Assembly: GCF_902626525.1 (NCBI RefSeq)
Contig: NZ_CACOFR010000001.1
Coordinates: 94,188-158,187 of the forward strand
Length of the DNA: 64,000 bases
Direction of reading: 5' to 3'
From: an uncultured Prochlorococcus sp.
GTDB taxonomy: Bacteria > Cyanobacteriota > Cyanobacteriia > PCC-6307 > Cyanobiaceae
Shown: one piece after another, positions 38,522 through 46,594 of the stretch
Numbering within the stretch: position 1 is the first letter of the stretch
Layout: each line of letters opens with the position of its first letter
Notes under the pieces: model-generated
Told to the model about the DNA's origin: nothing
The model's input: the letters and a program-made list of their open reading frames with translations, nothing else
Database searches by the model: none
Translations under genes and position numbers: made by a program

Positions 38522-38736
38522 AATAAGATAAATTTTCTTCAATAAATATAAAGAAATTATAGCTAAAAGTCAATAACAATAACATTTTTTAGAAAAAACT
38601 AAAACCATTCATGAAAATGGAAATCATTTTTAAATGAGCTTTATTCCTATTCACTAATTTATACATTTAAAAGTAAATAACCTCATTGTTATTAATCCTA
38701 TCAACGACTAAGTTAAAGTTAATTATATCAAAAAAA

Positions 38737-38949
38737 ATGTCAGATCATTGTGAATTAAAGTGGCAACCCACACAGGAGCAACTTGATAGCATGATCTTGC
38801 CAGCATATACTGAGATCGCTAAACAAAGCGTTGCTTATGTCAATAAATTTGGATGCCCTCCAGAATATGTCGCTGATATGTTGAGAGATATCGCAGATGC
38901 TTTAACTTCAGTTCATCCGAAATCAGAGGGTAATTGTTCTTGCTGTTAA
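38737..38949 (+). CDS. Small conserved protein with Cys tail
   Basis: 70 residues from ATG 38737: MSDHCELKWQPTQEQLDSMI, helical middle, end NCSCC. An upstream in-frame ATG (38686) would add 17 unlikely residues. The PT.EQ opening and PA...I pattern recur in the protein at 49392. Function unknown. Confidence 0.6.
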   Translation: MSDHCELKWQPTQEQLDSMILPAYTEIAKQSVAYVNKFGCPPEYVADMLRDIADALTSVHPKSEGNCSCC

Positions 38950-39003
38950 TGTGACAGCATAATATTCTTAATAAAAATTTTCTAACTAAGTAAATAAAAC
39001 TTT

Positions 39004-39267
39004 ATGAATAAATATTTTAGGCAAGTAACTGAGGAAGCATGGTTGATATGTCCTAACTGGACTGAGGTAAGAAGATTTTCGAAGAATAAGAATAACAAGG
39101 ATAAGTTTTTCGAATATATGTTTATTGATAGTGGAATAGTTGTTGGATCAAATGGAGAATCTCCACCACTTATGAAAACAAGAAAAGAGATAAAAATAGA
39201 AGAAGCTAGGAAGGAATATCAACAATTAATCACAGCAGGATGGCAAGTAACTGAACCTAAATGGTAA
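39004..39267 (+). CDS. DUF1651 family protein
   Basis: 87 residues: EAWLICPNWTEVRRFSKNKN, FFEYMFIDSGIVVGSNGESP, KIEEARKEYQQLITAGWQ. DUF1651 is a small soluble family of marine picocyanobacteria with unknown function. Its closest relative here is at 59676. Confidence 0.85.
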   Translation: MNKYFRQVTEEAWLICPNWTEVRRFSKNKNNKDKFFEYMFIDSGIVVGSNGESPPLMKTRKEIKIEEARKEYQQLITAGWQVTEPKW

Positions 39268-39277
39268 GCACTTTTTG

Positions 39278-39296
39278 TAGATCTTCGAAGATGCTA
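39278..39296. repeat. TCTTCGAAGA palindrome
   Basis: TAGATCTTCGAAGATGCTA just after the DUF1651 stop. The same core occurs at 38315, 48841 and 49599. Possible terminator or protein-binding site. Confidence 0.5.
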
Positions 39297-39729
39297 GAGC
39301 CTTCCCTTGAGTACTTTCTCATCAGAGATTTTATACATTTAAAAAACTTCGATATCTTAAGGATGATTGGAAATTAGATGATATTACTAAAGTATTAGAA
39401 CGAATTATCTTCGTTTTTTTTTAGAATGATTTTGATTGAATAGAGTTTAAATTTTTTATAAATTTTATTTAGTAGGAAATGACATCACACCTCTGATGTC
39501 AGTTTTGATGTAAATTTATGATTTCTTTGGATTTCAATTTTTCAAAAGTTATTTTTGATTGACATTCGATCTATAGAAGAATTAGAAAAAATTAGAAAGA
39601 TGTGATAATAAAAACTATAGTTTGTAGATTTTTAAAAATAAATTTAATTTAGTGTCTTATTAAAACTTTACATTTTTTTTGTGAATTCAAAAAAAATATG
39701 CTATTTAATTATCCCTGACCTTAAAAGTC
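39297..39729. other. Intergenic region with hairpin and partial junction repeat
   Basis: GACATCA/TGATGTC hairpin at 39481-39500, followed by a T-rich stretch, could terminate transcription. TTGACATTCGATCTA at 39559-39573 is a partial copy of the junction repeat. No gene seen. Confidence 0.4.
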
Positions 39730-39921
39730 ATGAAGAATAAATCAACAAACTCATCTCAACGTAAAACTACTCTTAAATGGAACATTAATGGAGAGCTATC
39801 TTCTATTGACATGACAAGAATAATTAATGCTCTCTCAATCAAAGAATTAAGCGAGTGTGAGCTTGCATGTAATAGAGTTAATAGAGATAAAAAAAATTTA
39901 AATCTCGGAATGTGGTGGTAA
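39730..39921 (+). CDS. Small hypothetical protein, 63 residues
   Basis: Soluble: KTTLKWNINGELSSIDMTRI, then ALSIKELSECELACNRVNRD. The ending NLGMWW is distinctive. Function unknown. Confidence 0.55.
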   Translation: MKNKSTNSSQRKTTLKWNINGELSSIDMTRIINALSIKELSECELACNRVNRDKKNLNLGMWW

Positions 39922-40037
39922 CATATATGGCTTTAACATATAAAAAAATATTATTTAATAGTATTTAAATAGAGTATTTCTGCTCTATGCAAAACATTAT
40001 ATCTCTCATAAATTAATAGCACTTTTAAGTTCTCGAC

Positions 40038-40223
40038 ATGACAACATTTAGAGATAAACATTTTAAGAATAAACTAGATCCAAAAGTTGCTTATTATGAT
40101 TGCATTAGAAGCTGTGAATTAAGAACCTCTACTGAAAAAGGTGTAGAGAATTGCGTGGTTAAATGCACAAGACCATTGGCAGTCTCAGAGGGTTATAGAT
40201 ATCTAAAAGCTGGATTGGGCTAA
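40038..40223 (+). CDS. Twin CX3C small protein
   Basis: 61 residues: MTTFRDKHFKNKLDPKVAYY, DCIRSCELR, then CVVKCTRPL. Paralogue of 33282 with both CX3C pairs kept. Probably a disulfide-bonded helical hairpin. Confidence 0.65.
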   Translation: MTTFRDKHFKNKLDPKVAYYDCIRSCELRTSTEKGVENCVVKCTRPLAVSEGYRYLKAGLG

Positions 40224-40240
40224 CATATTATCATTCTAAT

Positions 40241-40354
40241 TTATTGATATGTCGGGAGTAAAGATATATAAATTCCTAATAATACAAATATTGCTTAGCC
40301 TATTACCATAACTGTAGTAGGTTGATTATTCCAAAAATTAGTTAAAAATTACAT
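40241..40354 (-). pseudogene. Dead copy of the MEFL single-helix family
   Basis: Same length as the intact genes at 37301 and 62517, but codon 2 is TAA and a second TAA lies inside the helix; the rest reads FLTNFWNNQPTTVM and VLLGIYISLL. Confidence 0.65.
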
Positions 40355-40366
40355 TGATTGGGAAGC

Positions 40367-40492
40367 TTAAATTTTTTTAGCTCTATTAGCTCTATTTATT
40401 ACTTTTCTCAAAATATTATTTTTAATTGATAAATCAGAAATACAATAAAGAGTTAAAAATAAAACTACTTTTGCAAAAAATGAGATTTGCAT
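40367..40492 (-). CDS. Small basic membrane peptide, 41 residues
   Basis: MQISFFAKVVLFLTLYCISD, then a basic helical tail with NRANRAKK. It could be a cleaved signal peptide or an anchor. Unknown function. Confidence 0.4.
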   Translation of the reverse strand: MQISFFAKVVLFLTLYCISDLSIKNNILRKVINRANRAKKI

Positions 40493-40575
40493 AATAAAAA
40501 TAACTCTACACTCATAAAAGCAAATTTCATTAAAACTGCCAATTTTTAGAAGATTTTAATGGAGGTATTTTATAA

Positions 40576-40591
40576 TTGACAGTCGATCTAA
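40576..40591 (+). repeat. Junction repeat, 5' box only
   Basis: TTGACAGTCGATCTAA matches the first 16 bases of the element exactly, but no hairpin follows. It lies 82 bases before the next ATG. Confidence 0.6.
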
Positions 40592-40673
40592 ATTAAGCAG
40601 TAATTAACAATATTTATTTTCAGGAATTATTTTTTTTGCTAATAATAGAAAGCCAATAAAAATTAAAAATAAA

Positions 40674-40946
40674 ATGCTTTATGTGCAGCATTGGTCATTT
40701 AAGGCCGGATATCATCAAAAAGGTGCAGAGAAATTTCTTGGTGGTGGGGGAGATTATCCTGGAGTTGAGATGATTGGAAGATATCATGCCCCTGGTTCTT
40801 TAGAAGGTTGGATAGTTTTAAAGACTGACAATCCAAAAGCAATATATCAGCATGCAGCCGAATGGGGTGAATTTCTAAATTGGGAAACCACGCCTGTATT
40901 TACTGATGAAGAAGCTGGTCCAATAGTTGCCAAAGTCTATTCATAG
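40674..40946 (+). CDS. DUF3303 family protein
   Basis: 90 residues typical of the family: MLYVQHWSFKAGYHQKGAEK, GRYHAPGSLEGWIVLKTDN, HAAEWGEFLNWETTPVFTD. A small ferredoxin-like dimeric fold is expected; function unknown. It lies between two junction repeats; its stop is 7 bases before the second one. Confidence 0.85.
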   Translation: MLYVQHWSFKAGYHQKGAEKFLGGGGDYPGVEMIGRYHAPGSLEGWIVLKTDNPKAIYQHAAEWGEFLNWETTPVFTDEEAGPIVAKVYS

Positions 40947-40953
40947 AAAGAGT

Positions 40954-40997
40954 TTGACAGTCCATTTAACATAGAGGGATAAGACCCTCTTTTTTTT
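40954..40997 (+). repeat. Junction repeat filling a gene boundary
   Basis: TTGACAGTCCATTTAACATA then GAGGGATAAGACCCTC and eight T residues, ending at the next ATG. It fills the whole gap from the DUF3303 stop to the 19-residue peptide start. Confidence 0.75.
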
Positions 40998-41057
40998 ATG
41001 GATAAGAGATTTATTGTAGAAAAGATAATGACTCTTCTTATTTCTTTGATCAGTTAA
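40998..41057 (+). CDS. Conserved 19-residue peptide, copy 1
   Basis: MDKRFIVEKIMTLLISLIS starts right after the junction repeat and stops directly before the amidotransferase ATG. Two more copies (45929, 55944) keep the pattern MDK.F...KIMT..(I/F)SLI in the same place behind the repeat. It may be a leader peptide or a small membrane peptide. Confidence 0.55.
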   Translation: MDKRFIVEKIMTLLISLIS

Positions 41058-41810
41058 ATGAAACGCCTGATAGTTTTGCAACATGTAGAAATAGAGGGCC
41101 CTGGTCTTTTTGAAAAAGTTGCTAAAGAAAGAGATTTAAAAATTGAAATTATCCGTTTATATAAAAAAAATAACTTACCAGAAACAAAAGAAGGTGACTT
41201 GATTTTAATTATGGGCGGACCGATGGGAGTCAAAGATATTGGAAGCGAAAGATATCCATGGCTTAAATTAGAAATAGATTTTGTAAAAAGAGAATTAGAA
41301 AATAAAAGACCTATAATAGGTGTTTGCTTAGGTGCACAGTTGCTTGCGAGTGCTGCTGGAGGAGATGTAGAAATTTTAAAATATGGATCGCCTCCAAAAG
41401 TATTACCAGAAATTGGATGGTCTCAAATATTTACTAATAAATCAAATAATCAATTTAATGAACTTTTTGAAGAGCCTTTTCACGTCCTTCATTGGCATGG
41501 AGATAGGATTTTATTACCTAATAAAGCAGTACTCATTGCTAGTAGCGCACGTTGTAAGGAACAGTTCTTTAGGATTGGTGATTTTGCTTATGGGTTGCAA
41601 TTTCACATAGAAGCAACAAAAGCAATGTTAGAAGAGTGGATTAGAGAAGATAAAGAATTTATAATTAGAGGATTGGGCTTAAATGGTCAAAAATTTTTAA
41701 GAGAAGAGAATGAAAAATATATTGATAAAACGTTTTTAAAAAGAAGGCTATTAATAAGTAAGCTGTTTAAGTTATTAATTGATATGAGAGGAAATTTAGA
41801 AAAAAGGTAA
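41058..41810 (+). CDS. Class I glutamine amidotransferase domain protein
   Basis: 250 residues. Has the oxyanion region MGGPMGV, the nucleophile elbow GVCLGAQLLA (catalytic Cys) and the late FHIEAT (catalytic His-x-Glu). GuaA-like but without a synthetase domain; it might act on a small molecule such as a gamma-glutamyl compound. It starts MKRLIVLQH, in frame with the MKRL start seen elsewhere in this region, and abuts the 19-residue peptide gene. Confidence 0.88.
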   Translation: MKRLIVLQHVEIEGPGLFEKVAKERDLKIEIIRLYKKNNLPETKEGDLILIMGGPMGVKDIGSERYPWLKLEIDFVKRELENKRPIIGVCLGAQLLASAAGGDVEILKYGSPPKVLPEIGWSQIFTNKSNNQFNELFEEPFHVLHWHGDRILLPNKAVLIASSARCKEQFFRIGDFAYGLQFHIEATKAMLEEWIREDKEFIIRGLGLNGQKFLREENEKYIDKTFLKRRLLISKLFKLLIDMRGNLEKR

Positions 41811-41945
41811 GTGAAACACTTACTAATCCCACTACTTGCAGCCATCGCTTCATATACTACTAACGCATTTCAGATAAATCAGCATAACTACCCATATACA
41901 AAAAAAAATATTCATACTATTTTTTATTACTGGTTAAAAAGCTAA
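41811..41945 (+). CDS. Orphan signal-peptide fragment
   Basis: GTG directly after the amidotransferase stop reads MKHLLIPLLAAIASYTTNAF, a good signal peptide, then only 24 residues of unlikely sequence. It looks like the N-terminus of a secreted protein whose mature part was lost. Confidence 0.4.
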   Translation: MKHLLIPLLAAIASYTTNAFQINQHNYPYTKKNIHTIFYYWLKS

Positions 41946-42027
41946 TCAATTCAATAACGTAGATCAATGATTTAGGTGCGTTATTAATAACGTAGATCAA
42001 TGATTTAGGTGCGTTAAATTGATTAGC
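41941..42027. repeat. 33-bp tandem repeat flanked by an 11-bp inverted repeat
   Basis: GCTAATCAATT (41941-41951) and AATTGATTAGC (42017-42027) are perfect inverted repeats. Between them a 33-bp unit beginning AATAACGTAGATCAATGATT occurs twice (41953-41985, 41986-42016). It can fold as a cruciform and may end transcription or be a recombination site. Confidence 0.8.
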
Positions 42028-42186
42028 TTTAGGCCAGTTGCACTACTACTCATAACTAAGTAATTAAGGTTGATTCCTTTCCAGTTGGGGGTCAATCTTT
42101 TTTTGTATAAAGCTTAGTGAGGCTTAAGACAAAAAAAAGGGAGAATTGATTGGTTTTATTTATTAAAGGCAGCTAATGGTTGGTAA
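42028..42186. other. Intergenic stretch with terminator-like hairpin
   Basis: TTGATTCC...GGGGTCAA followed by seven T residues at about 42070-42106 looks like an intrinsic terminator. No gene. Confidence 0.4.
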
Positions 42187-42231
42187 TTGACAGTCGATCT
42201 AAAATTGGAAGGATAAAATCCCCTTTTTTTA
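42187..42231 (+). repeat. Junction repeat
   Basis: TTGACAGTCGATCTAAAATT then GGAAGGATAAAATCCCC and T7, ending at the ATG of the next gene. Confidence 0.75.
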
Positions 42232-42414
42232 ATGGAATTATTTATAGCTATAAGCTTACCAATAGTTTTGTTATTTGGATTAACTCTCCTTTTCATGTCA
42301 GTTGGAATTCCAAGTTGGGTTAAACAATTTAAAAGAAATAGTTCAACAGTTTGGAATTTCGGTATCGTTGCTATGGGAACTATAACTGTAATAATTTACT
42401 TATCTAATAAATAA
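42232..42414 (+). CDS. Two-helix membrane protein, 60 residues
   Basis: Two hydrophobic helices separated by WVKQFKRNSSTVWNFG. The stop TAA overlaps the ATG of the HPP gene, so the two are translationally coupled and may work together. Confidence 0.6.
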   Translation: MELFIAISLPIVLLFGLTLLFMSVGIPSWVKQFKRNSSTVWNFGIVAMGTITVIIYLSNK

Positions 42415-42950
42415 TGAAAAGACTCTTATTTTCTTTAATCAAATTCAGCCAAAAAGAGCTTGTTAAAGGTCGATCTACCCAACCAAGTTTTAAAAGATGG
42501 CAGCTATTACTCTCTTTTATAGGAGGATTAATCGCTATAAGTTGCCTAGGTATACTTAGTAATCTATCTACTTACTCTCTTCTTATCGCACCTTTTGGAG
42601 CTTCTACAGTTCTCTTATTTGGCGCTCCCAATAGTCCGCTAGCTCAGCCAAGAAATCTTATTTTTGGAAATCTAATAGGAGCAATATCTGCAGTTCTTTG
42701 TGTGTTTTTCTTGGGATCCTCTTTCTTGGCGTGTGGTATAGCAGTTGGATTGGCTATAGCTCTAGGTCAAGCTTTTCGATGTTTACATCCACCGGCAGGC
42801 GCAGTTGCATTATTGGGAGTCTTTCTAAAGGCTTCGCCTATTTTTATTTTAATTCCTGTTCTCTCAGGTTCATTAATTTTATTAGGTATTGCCTTTGCTT
42901 TTCATCGTTCTCAAAAAAGAGAACAGTCTTACCCATTGCATTGGCTGTAA
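42414..42950 (+). CDS. HPP-family membrane protein
   Basis: 178 residues with four or five helices. The HPP signature is present (RCLHPPAGAVALLGVF), as is the early block LLIAPFGASTVLLFGAPNSP. Plant and cyanobacterial HPP proteins have been linked to nitrite transport; substrate here unproven. Behind a junction repeat and coupled to a small membrane gene. Confidence 0.85.
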   Translation: MKRLLFSLIKFSQKELVKGRSTQPSFKRWQLLLSFIGGLIAISCLGILSNLSTYSLLIAPFGASTVLLFGAPNSPLAQPRNLIFGNLIGAISAVLCVFFLGSSFLACGIAVGLAIALGQAFRCLHPPAGAVALLGVFLKASPIFILIPVLSGSLILLGIAFAFHRSQKREQSYPLHWL

Positions 42951-43042
42951 TAATTTAGAAATTTGTAAAATAAATCTTTTTAATGATTTAAAATAAAATT
43001 AATAATAGATTAATTTTTTTGATTTTTAAATCAAAAATCCAC

Positions 43043-43927
43043 ATGTTATTAAATAATCTTAAAACACTACTTAAGCAATTCTCGATATACCCAATTGCCA
43101 GAAGGATATGGCGCATTCTTCTTCGTATCTCAAGTCACAAGTCAAATAATCGTAAATTATTCGAACTAGAGAATGAAATTATTGATCTCAAAAAAAGGGA
43201 GCAACAACATTTTGATGAAATTTTCAATTTTTTAACTCGAATACATCCATTTGATTTGAATAATAAGGTTTTTATAAAGACTGATTATCCTGTTGCTTAT
43301 GATAGCCCAGACCACTTAATCCCTTCAGGAACTATTAATGACAACACGACTAAACCAGCATTTGTGGAGGCTTGTTTTAGATATTTTGAACGCAAAATTT
43401 CTTATTTAGATCTTGGTTGTGCTGGTGGCGGCTTGGTGCGGAATTTTTTGGAAGAAGGTCATTTCGGTATTGGTGTTGAAGGCAGTGACATATCTTTAAA
43501 AAACAAACGTGCAGAATGGGGGAGAATCCCTTCCCATCTTTTCACAGCGGATCTTACAAAACCTTTATCTCTTATAGATAAGAAAGGCTCCCTTTACATG
43601 TTTGATGTTATTGGTGCTTGGGAAGTAATGGAACATTTTACCGAAGACGGAGTCGAACAAGTCCTTCAAACTGTAAGATCTCATCTCGCAGAAGGAGGTA
43701 TATTCACAGCATCTATTGCTACATATGATATCCCTCATACTAATCATCATCAATGTGTACATAATGAACAATGGTGGCATAAAAAGTTAAAAACATATGA
43801 TTTATACCCTATTGAGAACCAAGTATTATTTAAATTATCTGAATTCCCAAGAGGAGGAAGTATTGAGGATATTAATTCTTTTAATAAAAGTATTCATATA
43901 GTATGTACTAATTCGAACAAGTATTGA
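43043..43927 (+). CDS. SAM-dependent methyltransferase
   Basis: About 294 residues from ATG 43043 (a TTG at 43019 would add eight). Motif I is YLDLGCAGGGLVRNFLEEG, followed by GVEGSD (acidic, ribose-binding) and DVIGAWEVMEHF, then HLAEGGIFTASIAT. Resembles class I methyltransferases found near sugar- or lipid-modification genes and in phages. The DNA uses more G+C than its neighbours, which hints at transfer. Substrate unknown. Confidence 0.82.
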   Translation: MLLNNLKTLLKQFSIYPIARRIWRILLRISSHKSNNRKLFELENEIIDLKKREQQHFDEIFNFLTRIHPFDLNNKVFIKTDYPVAYDSPDHLIPSGTINDNTTKPAFVEACFRYFERKISYLDLGCAGGGLVRNFLEEGHFGIGVEGSDISLKNKRAEWGRIPSHLFTADLTKPLSLIDKKGSLYMFDVIGAWEVMEHFTEDGVEQVLQTVRSHLAEGGIFTASIATYDIPHTNHHQCVHNEQWWHKKLKTYDLYPIENQVLFKLSEFPRGGSIEDINSFNKSIHIVCTNSNKY

Positions 43928-43959
43928 TTCATTTGGGGGGTCCCTATCTTGAGTAAGAA

Positions 43960-44042
43960 ATATTATTAGCTGAGACTTACTACTATTACTGATTGGGGAG
44001 ATAGGATCGATAAATGCGACCTAGTGTTTCCAAAGCACTCCT
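43960..44042 (-). repeat. tRNA-Pro 3'-end scar 3 (degenerate)
   Basis: ATAGGATCGATAAATGCGAC then CTAGTGTTTCCAAAGCACTC keeps the tRNA-Pro T-arm and anticodon arm. Upstream TTAGCTGAGACTTACTACTA also precedes the copy at 46.4 kb. Confidence 0.55.
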
Positions 44043-44099
44043 TTTATCATTTAAAAATATCCGATAATATAAATCCACAATAAAAATAGAAGTAAGTTT

Positions 44100-44264
44100 T
44101 TGGAACGTATTATTGAAGAGCCTTTAGTAACTAATCCACAATTTTTTCTTGATACTCCAAATAATATTAAAAGGATAAGTCTCGTAACTTATAAAGATGG
44201 TAAATTCTCCGGGTGGATCCCTAATGGAATCAGAGTTACAGAATATACTAAGAGTATTAACTAA
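44100..44264 (+). CDS. Small soluble protein, TTG start
   Basis: 54 residues: MERIIEEPLVTNPQFFLDTP, then RISLVTYKDGKFSGWIPNGI. Beta-rich; no family recognised. It lies 9 bases before a secreted small protein. Confidence 0.5.
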   Translation: MERIIEEPLVTNPQFFLDTPNNIKRISLVTYKDGKFSGWIPNGIRVTEYTKSIN

Positions 44265-44273
44265 AAAAAATAT

Positions 44274-44465
44274 ATGAGACGCTTACTACTTTCACTACTT
44301 ATTACCCTCGCATTACCTGTAGCACCAATTTTAAGTCATGGAAATAGTGGGCATTGTTTAGAGGAATGTAATGATTATTATTGCCCTAAAGAGCATAAAT
44401 TAGAAAAAAAAGAAAAAGAAAAGGTTAGAAATAATATTTCTTCAAAGAAAAGAAACGCTTACTAG
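44274..44465 (+). CDS. Small secreted Cys/His protein
   Basis: 63 residues: signal peptide MRRLLLSLLITLALPVAPIL, then GNSGHCLEECNDYYCPKEHK and a Lys-rich tail. Three Cys and three His could bind a metal. The signal sequence belongs to the MKRLLL family spread over this region. Confidence 0.6.
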   Translation: MRRLLLSLLITLALPVAPILSHGNSGHCLEECNDYYCPKEHKLEKKEKEKVRNNISSKKRNAY

Positions 44466-44535
44466 ACTCAAAAAAAAAGGGCTAAACAATTATTTATTGT
44501 CGATATCCAAGAATTTTATAATGTGTTGTATATTT

Positions 44536-45084
44536 CTAAATTTGTTTATAAATCTCTTTAATCAATGGTCTTTTAATTTCAGGCAATATCTTGCCATACC
44601 CTACCCAAATAAATCCTATTATTTCCTCTAATGTAGGGTCAATATTAAGTATGTTATAAATTCTTTTACTTCTAATTATTTCACCAGAAGACCATTTGAT
44701 GTTAACTTTGCTCGAAGCAAGAGATATTGCCAAATTTTGGATAGCACATGCACAAGCTGCGTAATCTTCCTTTTTTATTAATTCATCTTTATTTAAAATT
44801 TGACTTGAAATTAATAGATGAGAAGGATTCAGAAATTTATCTCTAATAATTTTTTTGGAATTCTCATCTAACGACTTTTTTGATGATTTAATATCAATAG
44901 CTAGTTTTAAGATTTCATTTCTTTTGCTTATACCAATCGAATAAAATCTCCAAGGAAAAGTTAATCTGTGACAAGGAGCCTGATTTGCAGCATTAATAGC
45001 ATTATAAATTAATTTCTCGTCAACTTTTATTGAATTAAAAGCATGAACAGTTCTTCTTTCAAAAATAGCGGTATTAGTATCCAT
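44536..45084 (-). CDS. Nitroreductase-family protein
   Basis: 182 residues from the ATG at 45084, where the family start FERRTVHAF follows at once. AANQAPCHRLTFPWRF matches the FMN-binding block; AACACAIQNLAISLAS and GFIWVGYGK match the later blocks. Probably an FMN-dependent NAD(P)H oxidoreductase. It is the only leftward gene in the junction-repeat array. Confidence 0.8.
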   Translation of the reverse strand: MDTNTAIFERRTVHAFNSIKVDEKLIYNAINAANQAPCHRLTFPWRFYSIGISKRNEILKLAIDIKSSKKSLDENSKKIIRDKFLNPSHLLISSQILNKDELIKKEDYAACACAIQNLAISLASSKVNIKWSSGEIIRSKRIYNILNIDPTLEEIIGFIWVGYGKILPEIKRPLIKEIYKQI

Positions 45085-45131
45085 TACAAAATAATAACAG
45101 CTGACTACTTGCACCTCTATATTAACTACGA

Positions 45132-45176
45132 TTGACAGTCTATCTAAAATTGGAAGGATAAAATCTTCTTTTTTTT
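45132..45176 (+). repeat. Junction repeat
   Basis: TTGACAGTCTATCTAAAATT, GGAAGGATAAAATCTTC, T8, then ATG. Preceded (45097-45131) by CTACTTGCACCTCTATATTA, a piece of the signal-start scrap that also precedes the copy at 63803. Confidence 0.75.
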
Positions 45177-45440
45177 ATGCGAGATAGTTTCAGACCAAAC
45201 GTAAGACTAACTACAAATATTCTTATGGTTATTGGTACTTTTTTAATTGCTTTTAATCTTTCAAAAATATCCACAGGAACGAGAGAAGAACAAATAAGAG
45301 AAGATTGTGCGAAAGCAAGTGCATCCCCTATTAGTCTTAAAGAGTTTGTTAGTAAATATAACCTTGGTACATATTATGAACCTTATGATGCAGCAATCCG
45401 ATTCTGCAAATATTATCAACCTCGTGGCATAGCAAAATAG
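45177..45440 (+). CDS. Membrane-anchored small protein with two Cys
   Basis: 87 residues: helix (LTTNILMVIGTFLIAFNL), then REDCAKASASPISLKEFVSK and FCKYYQPRG. Layout matches 33955. Probably faces the periplasm or lumen; function unknown. Confidence 0.6.
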   Translation: MRDSFRPNVRLTTNILMVIGTFLIAFNLSKISTGTREEQIREDCAKASASPISLKEFVSKYNLGTYYEPYDAAIRFCKYYQPRGIAK

Positions 45441-45578
45441 GTTTAAGAAAACGGCCAAAACTATCTTTTAGCACTTTTGTTGTGGGTCTATTCTGTAATT
45501 CTGTTTTTATTCGTAAAATCAAAACTCCATAGTTTTATCTTTCTAGAGTTTCTCCCCTCGACCTATACTTATTAACGA

Positions 45579-45624
45579 TTGACAGTCGATCTAAAATTGG
45601 ATAGATAAAACCCTCTTTTTTTTT
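45579..45624 (+). repeat. Junction repeat
   Basis: TTGACAGTCGATCTAAAATT, GGATAGATAAAACCCTC, T9, then ATG of the next gene. Confidence 0.75.
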
Positions 45625-45879
45625 ATGTCACCTAATAAAGGCCCAAAAGTCATAAAATACTGTGTAATTACATCTACAACTGCAATAGTACTTATTTTTA
45701 TTTCTTTAATACCCTTATCAAAAAAGGCATTTTATTGGAATCAATGCTTTAAAAAAACTTTCCAATGGATTGATAAAAATGAGATGGAGCTAAAAAATTG
45801 GGATAACCCATCAAAAGAAAGTATTGCAGTAGCAGTTTGCAATGGCGCTGTGTACGAACCTGAGCTTAAAACAAAATAA
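45625..45879 (+). CDS. Membrane-anchored small protein with two Cys
   Basis: 84 residues: helix (VITSTTAIVLIFISLIPL), then NQCFKKTFQWIDKNEMELKN and VAVCNGAVYEPELK. Same design as 45177. Flanked by junction repeats on both sides; its stop is 5 bases before the next copy. Confidence 0.6.
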   Translation: MSPNKGPKVIKYCVITSTTAIVLIFISLIPLSKKAFYWNQCFKKTFQWIDKNEMELKNWDNPSKESIAVAVCNGAVYEPELKTK

Positions 45880-45884
45880 TTCGA

Positions 45885-45928
45885 TTGACAATCTATCTAA
45901 ACTTAAAAGGTTAAACCCTCTTTTCTTA
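45885..45928 (+). repeat. Junction repeat filling a gene boundary
   Basis: TTGACAATCTATCTAAACTT, AAAAGGTTAAACCCTC, then T-rich to ATG 45929. It occupies the whole gap between two genes. Confidence 0.7.
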
Positions 45929-45988
45929 ATGGATAAGATATTTGTTGTAGAAAAAATAATGACTCTTCTTTTTTCTTTAATAGATTAG
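45929..45988 (+). CDS. Conserved 19-residue peptide, copy 2
   Basis: MDKIFVVEKIMTLLFSLID, immediately after a junction repeat and abutting the next ATG, as in copy 1. Confidence 0.55.
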   Translation: MDKIFVVEKIMTLLFSLID

Positions 45989-46084
45989 ATGATTGGAAGC
46001 TTAACAAAATTAATAGCACTTGCAATGGTCTTGCTTCTTGTAGGTAGCACATTTGTTGGGGGGATTATTTACTTTATTAGATAA
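45989..46084 (+). CDS. Single-helix peptide, 31 residues
   Basis: MIGSLTKLIALAMVLLLVGS then TFVGGIIYFIR: one hydrophobic helix. Starts directly at the stop of the 19-residue peptide. Confidence 0.5.
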   Translation: MIGSLTKLIALAMVLLLVGSTFVGGIIYFIR

Positions 46085-46349
46085 AACAATAAAGAACCTA
46101 ATAGACATATTTAAGAGGTAGTTACTAGAATTACTCGTTCCATTTATAGACGAAACTAAAAAAAGATGAAAATAAAGATTAAGTGAATTATATGTATTGA
46201 ATAACTATTACTTATGGTGTTGTCAGTTTGTTATTACAAGGTGGCTTTGCGTATTTAACCTTCAAAATGACACCAAAAAAATGAAATACTTGCTAAATCT
46301 AATGATGATTTCTAATAAAGATATTCAATTGTGGGCACTCTACTTTTTT
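46085..46349. other. Intergenic region
   Basis: A short hydrophobic frame (TITYGVVSLLLQGGFAYLTF) around 46202-46284 has no clear start. Nothing else seen. Confidence 0.3.
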
Positions 46350-46440
46350 AGTTAAATATATTAGTAGCTGAGAATTACTGCTATAACTTTATCGAAGTGA
46401 AAGGATCCAATATCTGCAACCAAGTACTCCCAAAGAACTT
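46350..46440 (-). repeat. tRNA-Pro 3'-end scar 4 (degenerate)
   Basis: TTAGTAGCTGAGAATTACTG flank (as in scar 3), then AAAGGATCC, CTGCAACCAAGTACTCCCAA and AGAAC. It retains the order of T-arm and anticodon arm. Confidence 0.5.
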
Positions 46441-46594
46441 ATACAGGAAAAAAACACTTAGTTTTCAAATTATGACGAGATAATTTATTTCTCATCAAAA
46501 TTATTTCTTTTAAATTTCTTGCTATTGTTGGCGCTTTGTTGGCTGATTAATTGCATTGAGGACGTTTCTTCCAAACCTGTGAATCATAGTTCAC

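Noticed and set aside
43565..43780. Gene antisense to the methyltransferase
   Set aside because: It is a shadow frame of a well-supported coding sequence.
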